In this document: positions 34,825-42,052 of the stretch, one piece after another
Numbering within the stretch: the stretch's first letter is position 1
How the letters are laid out: each line of letters starts with the position of its first letter
Source: Pseudonocardia terrae
GTDB taxonomy: Bacteria > Actinomycetota > Actinomycetes > Mycobacteriales > Pseudonocardiaceae
Assembly (NCBI RefSeq): GCF_021343995.1
Contig: NZ_JAJTTE010000034.1
Location: forward strand, 1-64,000
DNA length: 64,000 nucleotides
Reading direction: 5' to 3'
Program-made: the position numbers and the translations under genes
Notes under the pieces: generated by a model
Database searches by the model: none
What the model saw: the letters and a program-made list of their open reading frames with translations, nothing else
Told to the model about the DNA's origin: nothing

Positions 34825-36042
34825 TCACGCCTCCTGGGAGGGGGCCGGGTCCCGGTGTCCGGCCGGGTCCCGGGGGAGCCCGTCCGCCAGGCCCAGCTCG
34901 GCGAGGATCTCCGACCCGTGCTCGCCGAGCCGGGGTGCCGGCCGGAGGTCGACGCGTGCGGACCCGGCGAAGTCGACCGGGAACCGGGCGTACCGCAGCG
35001 GCCCCTCCACGGGGTGCAGCACGTCCTCGAAGGTGCCGGTGGCGCGCAGGTGCTCGTCGTGGAACAGCTGGGGCACCGTGAGCACCGGCATCGCCGGGAT
35101 ACCGCGCTCGTCGAACGCGGCCAGCCACTCCGCCGTGGGCCGGGTGCGGACCTCCTCCTCGAGCAGCCGGTAGAGCTCGTCGATGTGGACAGTGCGGAGG
35201 GTGATCGTGCGGAAGCGGGGGTCCGCCGCGAGCTCCGGCTTGCCGACGAGCTCGAAGAACGCCCGCCACTGCGCGTCCGTGTAGACCATGACGCCGATGT
35301 GGCCGTCGGCCGTGCGGTACGGCTTGCGGTAGGGGGAGTCCGTGCGCGCATAGCCCGCGGGCCCACGGGGCGGGTCGAAGACGTAGCCGCCCTGCTGGTC
35401 CAGCAGGGTGAACGAGACCATCGTCTCCATCATCGGCACCTCGATCGTCGCGCCCCGGCCCGTGCGTTCCCGCCGGTACAGCGCGGCGGCGATCGCGCCG
35501 ACGGCCATCAGCCCGGTCGCCTTGTCGGCGACCGGCGTGCGGACGTACGACGGTCCGTCCGGCCCGCCCTGCACGGCGGCGAGGCCCGACGAGGCCTGGA
35601 TGACGTCGTCGTACGCGGCCTTGTCGCGGTACGGGCCGGTACTGGAGAACCCCCGCACCACGCAGTACACGGTGCGCGGGCTGGCGGCGCGCACGTCCTC
35701 GGCGCCCAGCCCGAGCCGCGTCACCGCCTCGGGACGCATGTTGTGGACGAACACGTCGCCGGTGCGGACCAGGCTCAGCAGGACGTCCCGCTCGGACGGC
35801 CGTTTCAGGTCGAGCACGATGCTGCGCTTGCCCCGGTTCGCGGTGAGGAACACCGGGCCCAGGCCCGTGCCGTTCTCGTCGCCGACGTAGCGGACGACGT
35901 CCCCGCCGGGTGCCTCGACCTTGATGACGTCGGCACCCATCTGCGCGAGCAGCAGGGTGCAGTACGGGCCCATGAAGGTCGTGGTCAGGTCGATCACCCG
36001 CACCCCGGCGAGCGGGGCCTCCTCCGCGTCCTCGGGCGCCAT
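34825..36042 (-). CDS. Class III (CaiB/BaiF) acyl-CoA transferase
   Basis: A 405-residue family III CoA transferase that moves CoA between carboxylic acids. Signature parts are VRVIDLTTTFMGPYCTLLLAQMGADVIKVE in two blocks, the catalytic aspartate in AAYDDVIQASSG (D145/D146), and GRGATIEVPMMETM. Length is typical. ATG 36042 follows GGAGG by about 11 nt. There is a 201-bp gene-free convergent gap after it. The acid substrate is unknown; neighbours do not point to a pathway. Confidence 0.92.
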   Translation of the reverse strand: MAPEDAEEAPLAGVRVIDLTTTFMGPYCTLLLAQMGADVIKVEAPGGDVVRYVGDENGTGLGPVFLTANRGKRSIVLDLKRPSERDVLLSLVRTGDVFVHNMRPEAVTRLGLGAEDVRAASPRTVYCVVRGFSSTGPYRDKAAYDDVIQASSGLAAVQGGPDGPSYVRTPVADKATGLMAVGAIAAALYRRERTGRGATIEVPMMETMVSFTLLDQQGGYVFDPPRGPAGYARTDSPYRKPYRTADGHIGVMVYTDAQWRAFFELVGKPELAADPRFRTITLRTVHIDELYRLLEEEVRTRPTAEWLAAFDERGIPAMPVLTVPQLFHDEHLRATGTFEDVLHPVEGPLRYARFPVDFAGSARVDLRPAPRLGEHGSEILAELGLADGLPRDPAGHRDPAPSQEA

Positions 36043-36213
36043 GCGGTGCCGTCCCTCCTGCCGTCCGTTCCGGCTCGTCCGCCGCCCACGGTGCCGTACG
36101 GCGCCGAGAAGATCCAGGGGCCCGGCCGACCGGGCGCGAGCGTCGGGCGGCCGGCGACACCGTCGGCGTGCTGTGGAGGGGCTGTCGGGGTGCCGTTGGA
36201 TCCGGGGGTGGCG

Positions 36214-36990
36214 TCAGGCCCGGGCGCGCAGCTCGACGCAGCAGTCGCCGTCGCGGGGGTCGAGGACGGCCCGGATCGACGGCCGCGGGTCCAGCCCCTC
36301 GATCACCCCGGAGAGGAACGCGTGGTTGATCGCGCAGACCAGCTCCGGGGCCCGGTCGGCCAACGGGTGGAACGGGCAGCTGTGCAGGCGCACGCAGCCC
36401 GGTGCCGTCCGGACCGGCTCGAACCCGTGCCGGGTCAGCAGTGCGGTCACCAGCGTCAGGGCGCGCTCGACACCGAGCCGGCCGGGACGGGCGCTCCGGC
36501 GCTCGGAGTCGCCGAGGTCCCGGCCACGCCCGGTCGCGGCCTCGAGCGCTGCCGACGGGGGCGCCACGGACGACGGCGCGGCGGACTCCGATGGGGACGA
36601 GGGTGGGGCGGACGAGGGTGGGGCGGACGAGGGTGGGGCGGACGACTCCGGCGTACCGGGGGCGAGGACGGCGGTGAGGAGGATGTCGGCGAGCAGGTCG
36701 TGCCGACGCGGCGGGATGCTGATCCGCAGGTCGGTGTCGACGGGCTCGTAGACCTTGGGGGCACGGCCGACCCTGCGGATACCCGTGGCGGACCGGTAGT
36801 GCGCGCGCAGGACGCCGGCGTCGACGAGCTTGTCGAGATGGAACGCGGCGAGCTTCCGGGAGATCCCGACCGCGGCCGCCGCCTCGTCGCGGCTCACCGG
36901 CCTGCGCTCGCCCCGGATGAACTGGTACATCCCGCGGCGCAGATCGTCGTCCAGCGCGGCCACCGCCTTGATCGCCGGGTCGACCGCCAT
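36214..36990 (-). CDS. Winged-helix regulator with cysteine-rich C-terminal domain (SufR-like)
   Basis: A 258-residue predicted metal- or Fe-S-sensing regulator. The N-terminal DeoR/ArsR-like helix-turn-helix is RDEAAAAVGISRKLAAFHLDKL. The C-terminal part has C, SCPFH, LVCAINHAF and GDCC cysteines in a spacing that recalls SufR-type regulators. A Ser/Ala/Pro linker coded by three 15-bp repeats separates them. ATG 36990 is 7 nt downstream of a TAATGT -10, suggesting a leaderless message. It is divergent from the DUF2231 gene, and CGCCAACGA / TCGTTGGCG sites flank both promoters. Confidence 0.8.
   Translation of the reverse strand: MAVDPAIKAVAALDDDLRRGMYQFIRGERRPVSRDEAAAAVGISRKLAAFHLDKLVDAGVLRAHYRSATGIRRVGRAPKVYEPVDTDLRISIPPRRHDLLADILLTAVLAPGTPESSAPPSSAPPSSAPPSSPSESAAPSSVAPPSAALEAATGRGRDLGDSERRSARPGRLGVERALTLVTALLTRHGFEPVRTAPGCVRLHSCPFHPLADRAPELVCAINHAFLSGVIEGLDPRPSIRAVLDPRDGDCCVELRARA
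36596..36640. repeat. Three perfect 15-bp tandem repeats
   Basis: GACGAGGGTGGGGCG repeated at 36596-36610, 36611-36625 and 36626-36640. In the minus-strand regulator gene they encode three SAPPS units of the interdomain linker. The perfection suggests recent slippage. Confidence 0.9.
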
Positions 36991-36996
36991 GGGGTG

Positions 36997-37129
36997 ACAT
37001 TAGCACCGGTTTGCGCCAACGAGCCTTCCCTCAGCGGAATCGAGCGTCGTTCTCACCTGCAGGTCTTGACGGGGGCATCGGGATAAGACCAAACTTCGTT
37101 GGCGTTTTGGTGGCGTTTTCGTGGCGTTC
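36997..37129. promoter_or_regulatory. Divergent promoters with inverted operator copies and 11-bp repeats
   Basis: Minus strand: -10 TAATGT (37002-36997). Plus strand: -35 TTGACG (37066-37071) and -10-like CAAACT (37090-37095) with an 18-bp spacer. CGCCAACGA (37014-37022) and its inverse TCGTTGGCG (37096-37104) sit at the upstream edge of the first promoter and the start point of the second. From 37097 three 11-bp units (consensus TNGTGGCGTTT) run to 37129, just before the GGGAGG ribosome site. Confidence 0.55.
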
Positions 37130-37140
37130 GGGAGGCCATC

Positions 37141-37725
37141 ATGGAGGAGCACGCCCTGCCGGCGAAGGAGCCGGTGAGCACGACGCTCGCGGGCCCGTAC
37201 GGGCACCCGTTCCACCCGATCCTGGTCACCGTGCCGATCGGGGCCTGGGTCGCCAGCCTGGTGTTCGACGTCGGGTCCCACCTGGTGTCCCGGCCGGGCT
37301 TCCTGGTCGTCGGGTCGATGTGGTTGATCGGGCTCGGCGTGATCGGTGCGCTCCTGGCGGCCCTGGTGGGCACCATGGACCTGCTGGTCATTCCGACGGG
37401 GACCCGCGCGTTCCGCATCGGCATCGCCCACATGGCCCTCAACCTGGTGATCACCGCGGCGTACGTCGGGAACTTCCTGTGGCGCCGGGCCGCCGAGGCC
37501 ACCGCCATGACGTCGGCGACGGCGGGCACGGCGCCCTCGGTGGGTACGGGGCCACTCGTGCTGTCGGTGGTCAGCCTGGTCGCGCTCGCCGTGTCGGGCT
37601 ACCTGGGCGGGATGTTGGCCTACCGCTACGGGGTCCGCGTGGCGGACGAGGCGACCCAGTCCGAGGGGTACCGGGTCGCCACCTCCCGCACCGCCGTCCG
37701 CCGGGACGCCCGTCCGGCACCCTGA
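37141..37725 (+). CDS. DUF2231 membrane protein
   Basis: A 194-residue membrane protein with four helices. The family hallmark is GPYGHPFHPILVTVPIGAW (G-HP-HP), with a conserved second His in IAHMALNLV and a glycine-rich last helix. Related DUF2231 proteins may bind heme or act in redox reactions; this is unproven. GGGAGG lies 5 nt before ATG 37141. It is probably controlled by the divergent cysteine-rich regulator and co-transcribed with the next membrane gene. Confidence 0.88.
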   Translation: MEEHALPAKEPVSTTLAGPYGHPFHPILVTVPIGAWVASLVFDVGSHLVSRPGFLVVGSMWLIGLGVIGALLAALVGTMDLLVIPTGTRAFRIGIAHMALNLVITAAYVGNFLWRRAAEATAMTSATAGTAPSVGTGPLVLSVVSLVALAVSGYLGGMLAYRYGVRVADEATQSEGYRVATSRTAVRRDARPAP

Positions 37726-37764
37726 GCGCCCCGACCGCACGACCCCGCACGACCCCGCACGACC

Positions 37765-37782
37765 CGCGCCCGCACGGGCGCG
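37765..37782 (+). terminator. Intra-operon hairpin with preceding short repeats
   Basis: CGCGCCCG-CA-CGGGCGCG, a perfect 8+8 palindrome in the 86-bp gap between two membrane-protein genes. It is preceded by three copies of a CGCACGACCC string (37737-37765). It may attenuate transcription into the second gene or mark its own leader. Confidence 0.4.
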
Positions 37783-37811
37783 ACCTTCCCCGGCTCGGCA
37801 AGGAGGCCGAC

Positions 37812-38285
37812 ATGGGTATCGCCGCACTGATCGCCTGGGTCCTGGCCGCCGTCGGCGGCTTCGTCATGCTCGGCAGGTGGGTCGCCCACGGCGGCCTCCG
37901 GTCCTCGGGGGCCAGCCGGTTCCCGCCCGGCCTGATCCTCGGCCACTTCGGCCTGGCGGCCGCCGGCCTGGTCGTCTGGATCGTCTACCTCGTCCTCGAC
38001 GCGCGCGTGCTGTCGTGGATCTCCCTGGCACTGCTGGTCGTCGTGGCGCTGCTCGGCTTCACGATGTTCCGGCTGTGGGTGCCCGCGTACCGGGCCCGCG
38101 CCGCGACGGCCACCGTCGGGACGAGGGACCCGGCGGGCGGTCCGGGGGCCGCGTCCGAGGCCGGGGCCGCGCCCGAGCCGGCCGAGTCCCACCTCCCGGT
38201 GGCCGTCGTCGGCGCGCACGGCGTGCTCGCCGTGGCGACGGTGGTCCTGGTGCTGCTCGCCGCGCTCGGCGTGCCCTCCAGTTAG
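37812..38285 (+). CDS. Unidentified four-helix membrane protein
   Basis: A 157-residue protein with helices at about 4-23, 40-63, 68-87 and 133-153, and a low-complexity Ala/Glu/Pro loop between the third and fourth. The GHFGLAAAGLVVW helix contains one conserved-looking His. I do not recognise the family. AGGAGG lies 5 nt before ATG 37812. Its stop codon overlaps the convergent nitronate monooxygenase stop by 4 bp. Partner of the DUF2231 protein by context. Confidence 0.75.
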   Translation: MGIAALIAWVLAAVGGFVMLGRWVAHGGLRSSGASRFPPGLILGHFGLAAAGLVVWIVYLVLDARVLSWISLALLVVVALLGFTMFRLWVPAYRARAATATVGTRDPAGGPGAASEAGAAPEPAESHLPVAVVGAHGVLAVATVVLVLLAALGVPSS

Positions 38286-39334
38286 GCCAGCAGGCCGCGG
38301 GCGGTGTCCCACATGTCCTGCACGATCGTGGCCGCGGGGGCGCGGCGCGCCAGCGCCGCACCCTGCCCGGCCCACTGGTTGACCGGGTCCACCCCGGCGG
38401 CGGCACCGCGCCGGAACCGGCCGACCAGCCGGCGCTGGTCGGGGTAGAGCGCGGGCAGGGGCGCCTCGGGCCGTGCCCAGGCGGTGACGAACGGCGTCGG
38501 CACGGCCCGGCCGAGCCGGCCGGAGTAGGCGCGCGTCGGGACCGACCGCTCCGGGGGCAGGTCCGCCAACGCCGAGGCCCAGTCCTCGTGGATCCCCGCC
38601 TCCGGCGACCGCAGGAGCGCCGTGCCCACCTGCACGGCGCTGGCGCCGAGGGCCAGTGCCGCGGCCACGCCCCGGCCGTCGCCGATGCCACCGGAGGCGA
38701 CGACCGGGACCCGGAGCCGGTCGACCAGGTGCGGGAGCAGGGCGAGGAGCCCGACGTTCGTGTGCTCGGCGGCGGCGGGGTCGAAGGTGCCGCGGTGCCC
38801 GCCCGCCTCCATGCCCTGCGCGACGATCGCGTCGGCGCCCGCCTCCTGGGCGGCCAGCGCGTCGGACAGTGTGGTCGCGCAGGCGAACCAGGCGATCCCG
38901 CGGGCGTGCATCCGCTCGACGTAGTCCGCGTCGAACACGCCCATGATCGAGGAGATCACGGTCGGCGCGGCCTCGAGCATCGCCTCGCACTGCTCGGCGA
39001 AGACCGGGGCGGCCGCCCCCGCCTCGCCCGGTTCGCCCCAGCCGCCGAGGTACTCCTCGGCCGCGCGCAGGCGGTCGGGCGCCTCGACCGGCGGGTCCGG
39101 GATCCAGATGTTGAGTTGGAACGGCCCCGTCGAGCCGGCCCGGAACCGCTCGACCCATGCCGCGATGCGATCGGGCGGGTCGAGGACGACGCCGTCGGCG
39201 CCCATCCCGCCCGACTCGGCCACCGCGATCGCCAGCTCCGGCGGGCAGGCACCGGCCATCGGGGCCTCGAGGATCGGCAGCCGCAGGCCGAACCGGTCGC
39301 AGAACTCCGTGACACGTCGTTGCACGCCTGCCAT
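38282..39334 (-). CDS. Nitronate monooxygenase (2-nitropropane dioxygenase family)
   Basis: A 350-residue FMN-dependent TIM-barrel enzyme oxidising alkyl nitronates (such as propionate-3-nitronate) to carbonyl compounds and nitrite. Signatures are LPILEAPMAG at the N-terminus, QGMEAGGHRGTF with the FMN/active-site GGHxG, VVASGGIGDGRGV and LGASAVQVGTALL. ATG 39334 lacks a good ribosome site, but the next residues fit the family start. Its stop overlaps the convergent gene by 4 bp. Confidence 0.92.
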   Translation of the reverse strand: MAGVQRRVTEFCDRFGLRLPILEAPMAGACPPELAIAVAESGGMGADGVVLDPPDRIAAWVERFRAGSTGPFQLNIWIPDPPVEAPDRLRAAEEYLGGWGEPGEAGAAAPVFAEQCEAMLEAAPTVISSIMGVFDADYVERMHARGIAWFACATTLSDALAAQEAGADAIVAQGMEAGGHRGTFDPAAAEHTNVGLLALLPHLVDRLRVPVVASGGIGDGRGVAAALALGASAVQVGTALLRSPEAGIHEDWASALADLPPERSVPTRAYSGRLGRAVPTPFVTAWARPEAPLPALYPDQRRLVGRFRRGAAAGVDPVNQWAGQGAALARRAPAATIVQDMWDTARGLLA

Positions 39335-39485
39335 CCGACCACAGGCCGCGGACCGCGGCAGCGGCCGGTGAGCCGTCGACCACCTTCCGGTTGGCTGACA
39401 ACCGCTCCCTCCTCGCCCTGGCCGTGGGTACGCGGACGCCCGAGGGGTAGCTCGACCGTGAGGTCGAGCAGCGAGGAGGACCGTG

Positions 39486-39770
39486 ATGCTCAGCGAGCGA
39501 GAGACCCGTGAGCTGAGGGAGATCGAGCGCTTCCTCGCCGACGACGCCGGACTGGTCGAGGCGATGCGCCGCCGGCGGCCGCCTCGGGCCCGGCCGCACG
39601 TCTCGAACTGGTTCGTGCCGGTGATCGCGGTCGCGTTGGCCGCAGCGGTCCTCTTCGCGGTGCTCGGCAGCGCGGTGGGCGCGGTGGTCTGTGCGGCGAC
39701 GGTGGTGGCCGTCCTCTGCCTGGCCGCCACCCGTCCCGTCCACCACGACGGCCCTCGGAACCGGCCCTGA
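39486..39770 (+). CDS. DUF3040 membrane protein
   Basis: A 94-residue protein. The N-terminal MLSERETRELREIERFLADD is the DUF3040 signature, and a two-helix membrane hairpin follows (about 40-80). GAGGAGG ends 5-7 nt before ATG 39486; the GTG just before it is too close. Function unknown; widespread in actinobacteria. It is 68 bp ahead of the STAS gene. Confidence 0.88.
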   Translation: MLSERETRELREIERFLADDAGLVEAMRRRRPPRARPHVSNWFVPVIAVALAAAVLFAVLGSAVGAVVCAATVVAVLCLAATRPVHHDGPRNRP

Positions 39771-39838
39771 CCACGGGCTCGCGGGTGCGGAGCGCCCACC
39801 CGGCGGCGTCCGCGGCATCGCACGATCAGGAGACGACG

Positions 39839-40309
39839 ATGTACACACAGACCAGCGGCGACAACCGGCACGGCACGTCCGGATCCACCGGCGGACGGGA
39901 CGGGACGTGGCCTGCGCGACGTCGAACCGGCTCGCCGGGCGCGGTCGCGGAGGCCCTGGTCATGGCCAGGCCGTGCACCGGCGTGCTCGTGGTGTCCCTG
40001 CACACCGCCGTGGGCGAACCGGGTTGTGAGGTCCTCGAAGGCCGGATCGCCGACGAGCTGGCCCGCGAGGCCACCTGCCGCGTGGTCGTCGACCTGCACG
40101 ACGTGACGGTGCTGTCGGCCGCGGCCCTCGGCATGCTGGTGCGGCTGCGTCGCCTGACGTGGCTGCGGGACATGCGCCTGGTGCTCGTCGGCACCGGCCA
40201 TCACGCGGTTCACCTGCCCCTGCAGGCCGCCGGGGTGCTGCCGCTGGTCGATACCCGGCCGACCGTGCGGAGCGCGCTCCCGGCGGCGGTCGCGGACACG
40301 GCGCTGTGA
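39839..40309 (+). CDS. STAS-domain protein (anti-sigma factor antagonist-like)
   Basis: A 156-residue protein with a disordered head of about 45 residues and one STAS domain: VVVDLHDVTVLSAAALGMLVRLRRLTW, read in halves, is the core where SpoIIAA-type proteins carry a phosphorylatable Ser (here VLSAAALGML), followed by LVLVGTGHHAVHLPL. No partner kinase or phosphatase gene is nearby. AGGAG precedes ATG 39839 by 7 nt. Confidence 0.82.
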   Translation: MYTQTSGDNRHGTSGSTGGRDGTWPARRRTGSPGAVAEALVMARPCTGVLVVSLHTAVGEPGCEVLEGRIADELAREATCRVVVDLHDVTVLSAAALGMLVRLRRLTWLRDMRLVLVGTGHHAVHLPLQAAGVLPLVDTRPTVRSALPAAVADTAL

Positions 40310-40313
40310 GGCT

Positions 40314-40332
40314 CGGCCGGCGTCGCCGGCCG
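40314..40332 (+). terminator. Hairpin after the STAS gene
   Basis: CGGCCGGCG-T-CGCCGGCCG, perfect 9-bp arms about one central base, 4 nt after the stop codon. Confidence 0.5.
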
Positions 40333-40372
40333 AAGAGGAACGTCACGCGGACGAGGGACGAGGTGGACGAGG

Positions 40373-41278
40373 GTGCTCGGCGTCGTGCTCATGATCGTCG
40401 CGGCGGGTCTGAACGCCCTGGCGTCGGTACTGCAACGCCGGGCCGCGCGCGACGAGCCGGAGTCGCGGTCGTTCTCCCTCCGGATGTTCCTGGACCTGGT
40501 GCGCCGCCCCGCGTGGGTGCTGGGGATCCTCTCCATGCTCACCGGGTTCCTGCTGCACGCCGTGTCGATATCGGTGTCGCGGATCGCGCTGGTCCAGCCC
40601 CTGCTGGTGGTCGAGCTCCCCTTCACGTTGCTGCTGGCGTCGTGGATGTTCACCCTGCACCTGGGGCGGCGGGACTGGACGGCCGTCGTCCTGCAGACGG
40701 TCGGCCTGGGTGCGCTCGTGGGATGCCTGTCGCCGACCGGCGGCGACCCGGGAGCGGTGCCGGTGAGCACGTGGGCGTGGGGGATCGGGCTGACCGCGGG
40801 CGGCGTCCTGATCCTGGTCCTGCTGGGCTACCGGGCCCGCCACGAACATCGGGCCGCCTTCCTCGGGGTGGCCACGGGCGCGGCGTTCGGGTTGAACTCG
40901 TCGCTGATCGCCGGGGTGGGCGCCTCGGTCGGCCACGGTGGGAGCCTGTTCACGACCTGGCAGACCTACGCGGTGGCGGTCGTCGGGCCGGCGTCGTTCT
41001 TCCTGCTCCAGAACGCGCTCGAGGGAGGCAGCCTCGTCGCCTCCCAGCCCGGGTTCACCCTGACCAACCCGGCGGTGTCCGTGGCCTGGGGCCTGGCGGT
41101 GTTCAACGAACAGGGTCGCACCGGCTGGTTCCTGGTCGGCGCCATCGCCGGCGCCCTCCTCGTGGGCGCCGGAACGGTCCTGCTGGCGCGGTCCCCGCTG
41201 CTGGACCCCGACGCGTCGAACGAGGACGAGGGAAGCGGAGCCGCCCGCTCCTCCCCGGTCGCCGACCGCCGCCGGTAG
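40373..41278 (+). CDS. DMT-superfamily (EamA-like) transporter
   Basis: A 301-residue membrane protein with about nine to ten helices in two related halves. The SISVSRIALVQPLLVVELPF and GFTLTNPAVSVAWGLAVFNE segments match the drug/metabolite transporter pattern near the end of each half. Substrate unknown. GTG 40373 lacks a clear ribosome site. The C-terminus is short, acidic and polar. It ends 8 bp from the convergent ArsR-rhodanese gene. Confidence 0.82.
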   Translation: MLGVVLMIVAAGLNALASVLQRRAARDEPESRSFSLRMFLDLVRRPAWVLGILSMLTGFLLHAVSISVSRIALVQPLLVVELPFTLLLASWMFTLHLGRRDWTAVVLQTVGLGALVGCLSPTGGDPGAVPVSTWAWGIGLTAGGVLILVLLGYRARHEHRAAFLGVATGAAFGLNSSLIAGVGASVGHGGSLFTTWQTYAVAVVGPASFFLLQNALEGGSLVASQPGFTLTNPAVSVAWGLAVFNEQGRTGWFLVGAIAGALLVGAGTVLLARSPLLDPDASNEDEGSGAARSSPVADRRR

Positions 41279-41286
41279 GGCAGCCG

Positions 41287-41955
41287 TCAGGGCAGGGCCG
41301 GGCCCGCGACGGGGTGCCCGGACAGGCGCCACTCCAGGAAGCCGTCCCTCAGGCGCACCGCGCTCCGGCCGTGCGCGGCGAGCAGGCGGACCGCGTCGTG
41401 GGAGAACACGCACAGGGCGCCGCGGCAGTAGGCGACGATCTCCTGGTCGGCGGGGATCTCCTCGAGCCGGCCCGCGAGCTCGTCGATCGGGATCGACACC
41501 GCGCCGGGGATGTGACCGGCCGCGAACTCCGGGCCCGGGCGCACGTCGAGGACCACGGCACGTCCGTCGGCGACGCGGCGGAGCAGCTCCTCCCGGCCGA
41601 TCTCCTCGGTGTCGTCCGGGCCGAGGTAGGTCCGCGCGGCCCGGCCGACGTCCGTGACGCGGGCCGCGGCCACCTCCCGCACCTGGTGCCAGAGCGCGGC
41701 GACGTCGTCGCCCGCCAGCGCGTACTCCACGGTCGTGCCGTACCGCGTGGTGGTCACCAGCCCGGCGCGTTTGAGCGTCTGCAGGTGCGCCGACGCCGTC
41801 GTCAGGCCCAGGTGGGCGGCCGCGGCGAGCTCGGCGACGCTGCGCGGGCCCTGGGCCAGCAGGTCGAGCAGCTCCAGACGCGTGCCGTTGCCGAGTGCCT
41901 TGCCGACCCGCGCGAGCTCGGCGAACAGCTCACCCTTCGCCTTCCCGTCGGGCAC
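41287..41955 (-). CDS. ArsR-rhodanese fusion regulator
   Basis: A 222-residue protein. The ArsR winged helix (residues about 10-90, with LGLTTASAHLQTLKRAGL as recognition helix) is joined to a rhodanese domain (about 115-215). The active loop is VAYCRGALCVFS, with the catalytic Cys plus a second Cys four residues on. Such fusions are thought to sense persulfide or reactive sulfur. GTG 41955 follows GGAGGAGG by 4 nt. It is divergent from the MBL-rhodanese gene, its likely target; a TCCATGGA core palindrome (41973-41980) lies between. Confidence 0.9.
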   Translation of the reverse strand: MPDGKAKGELFAELARVGKALGNGTRLELLDLLAQGPRSVAELAAAAHLGLTTASAHLQTLKRAGLVTTTRYGTTVEYALAGDDVAALWHQVREVAAARVTDVGRAARTYLGPDDTEEIGREELLRRVADGRAVVLDVRPGPEFAAGHIPGAVSIPIDELAGRLEEIPADQEIVAYCRGALCVFSHDAVRLLAAHGRSAVRLRDGFLEWRLSGHPVAGPALP

Positions 41956-42052
41956 GGCGCCTCCTCCATGAATCCATGGAATACTGTAGCGCCTCCGGCG
42001 GGCGTGCCCTGCGGGCCGGACGCCGGGTCGTCGGGACGGGCGAGGAGGAGCG

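Noticed and set aside
36596..36640. CRISPR-like or phage repeat array
   Set aside because: Units are only 15 bp, contiguous without spacers, and code a protein linker in frame.
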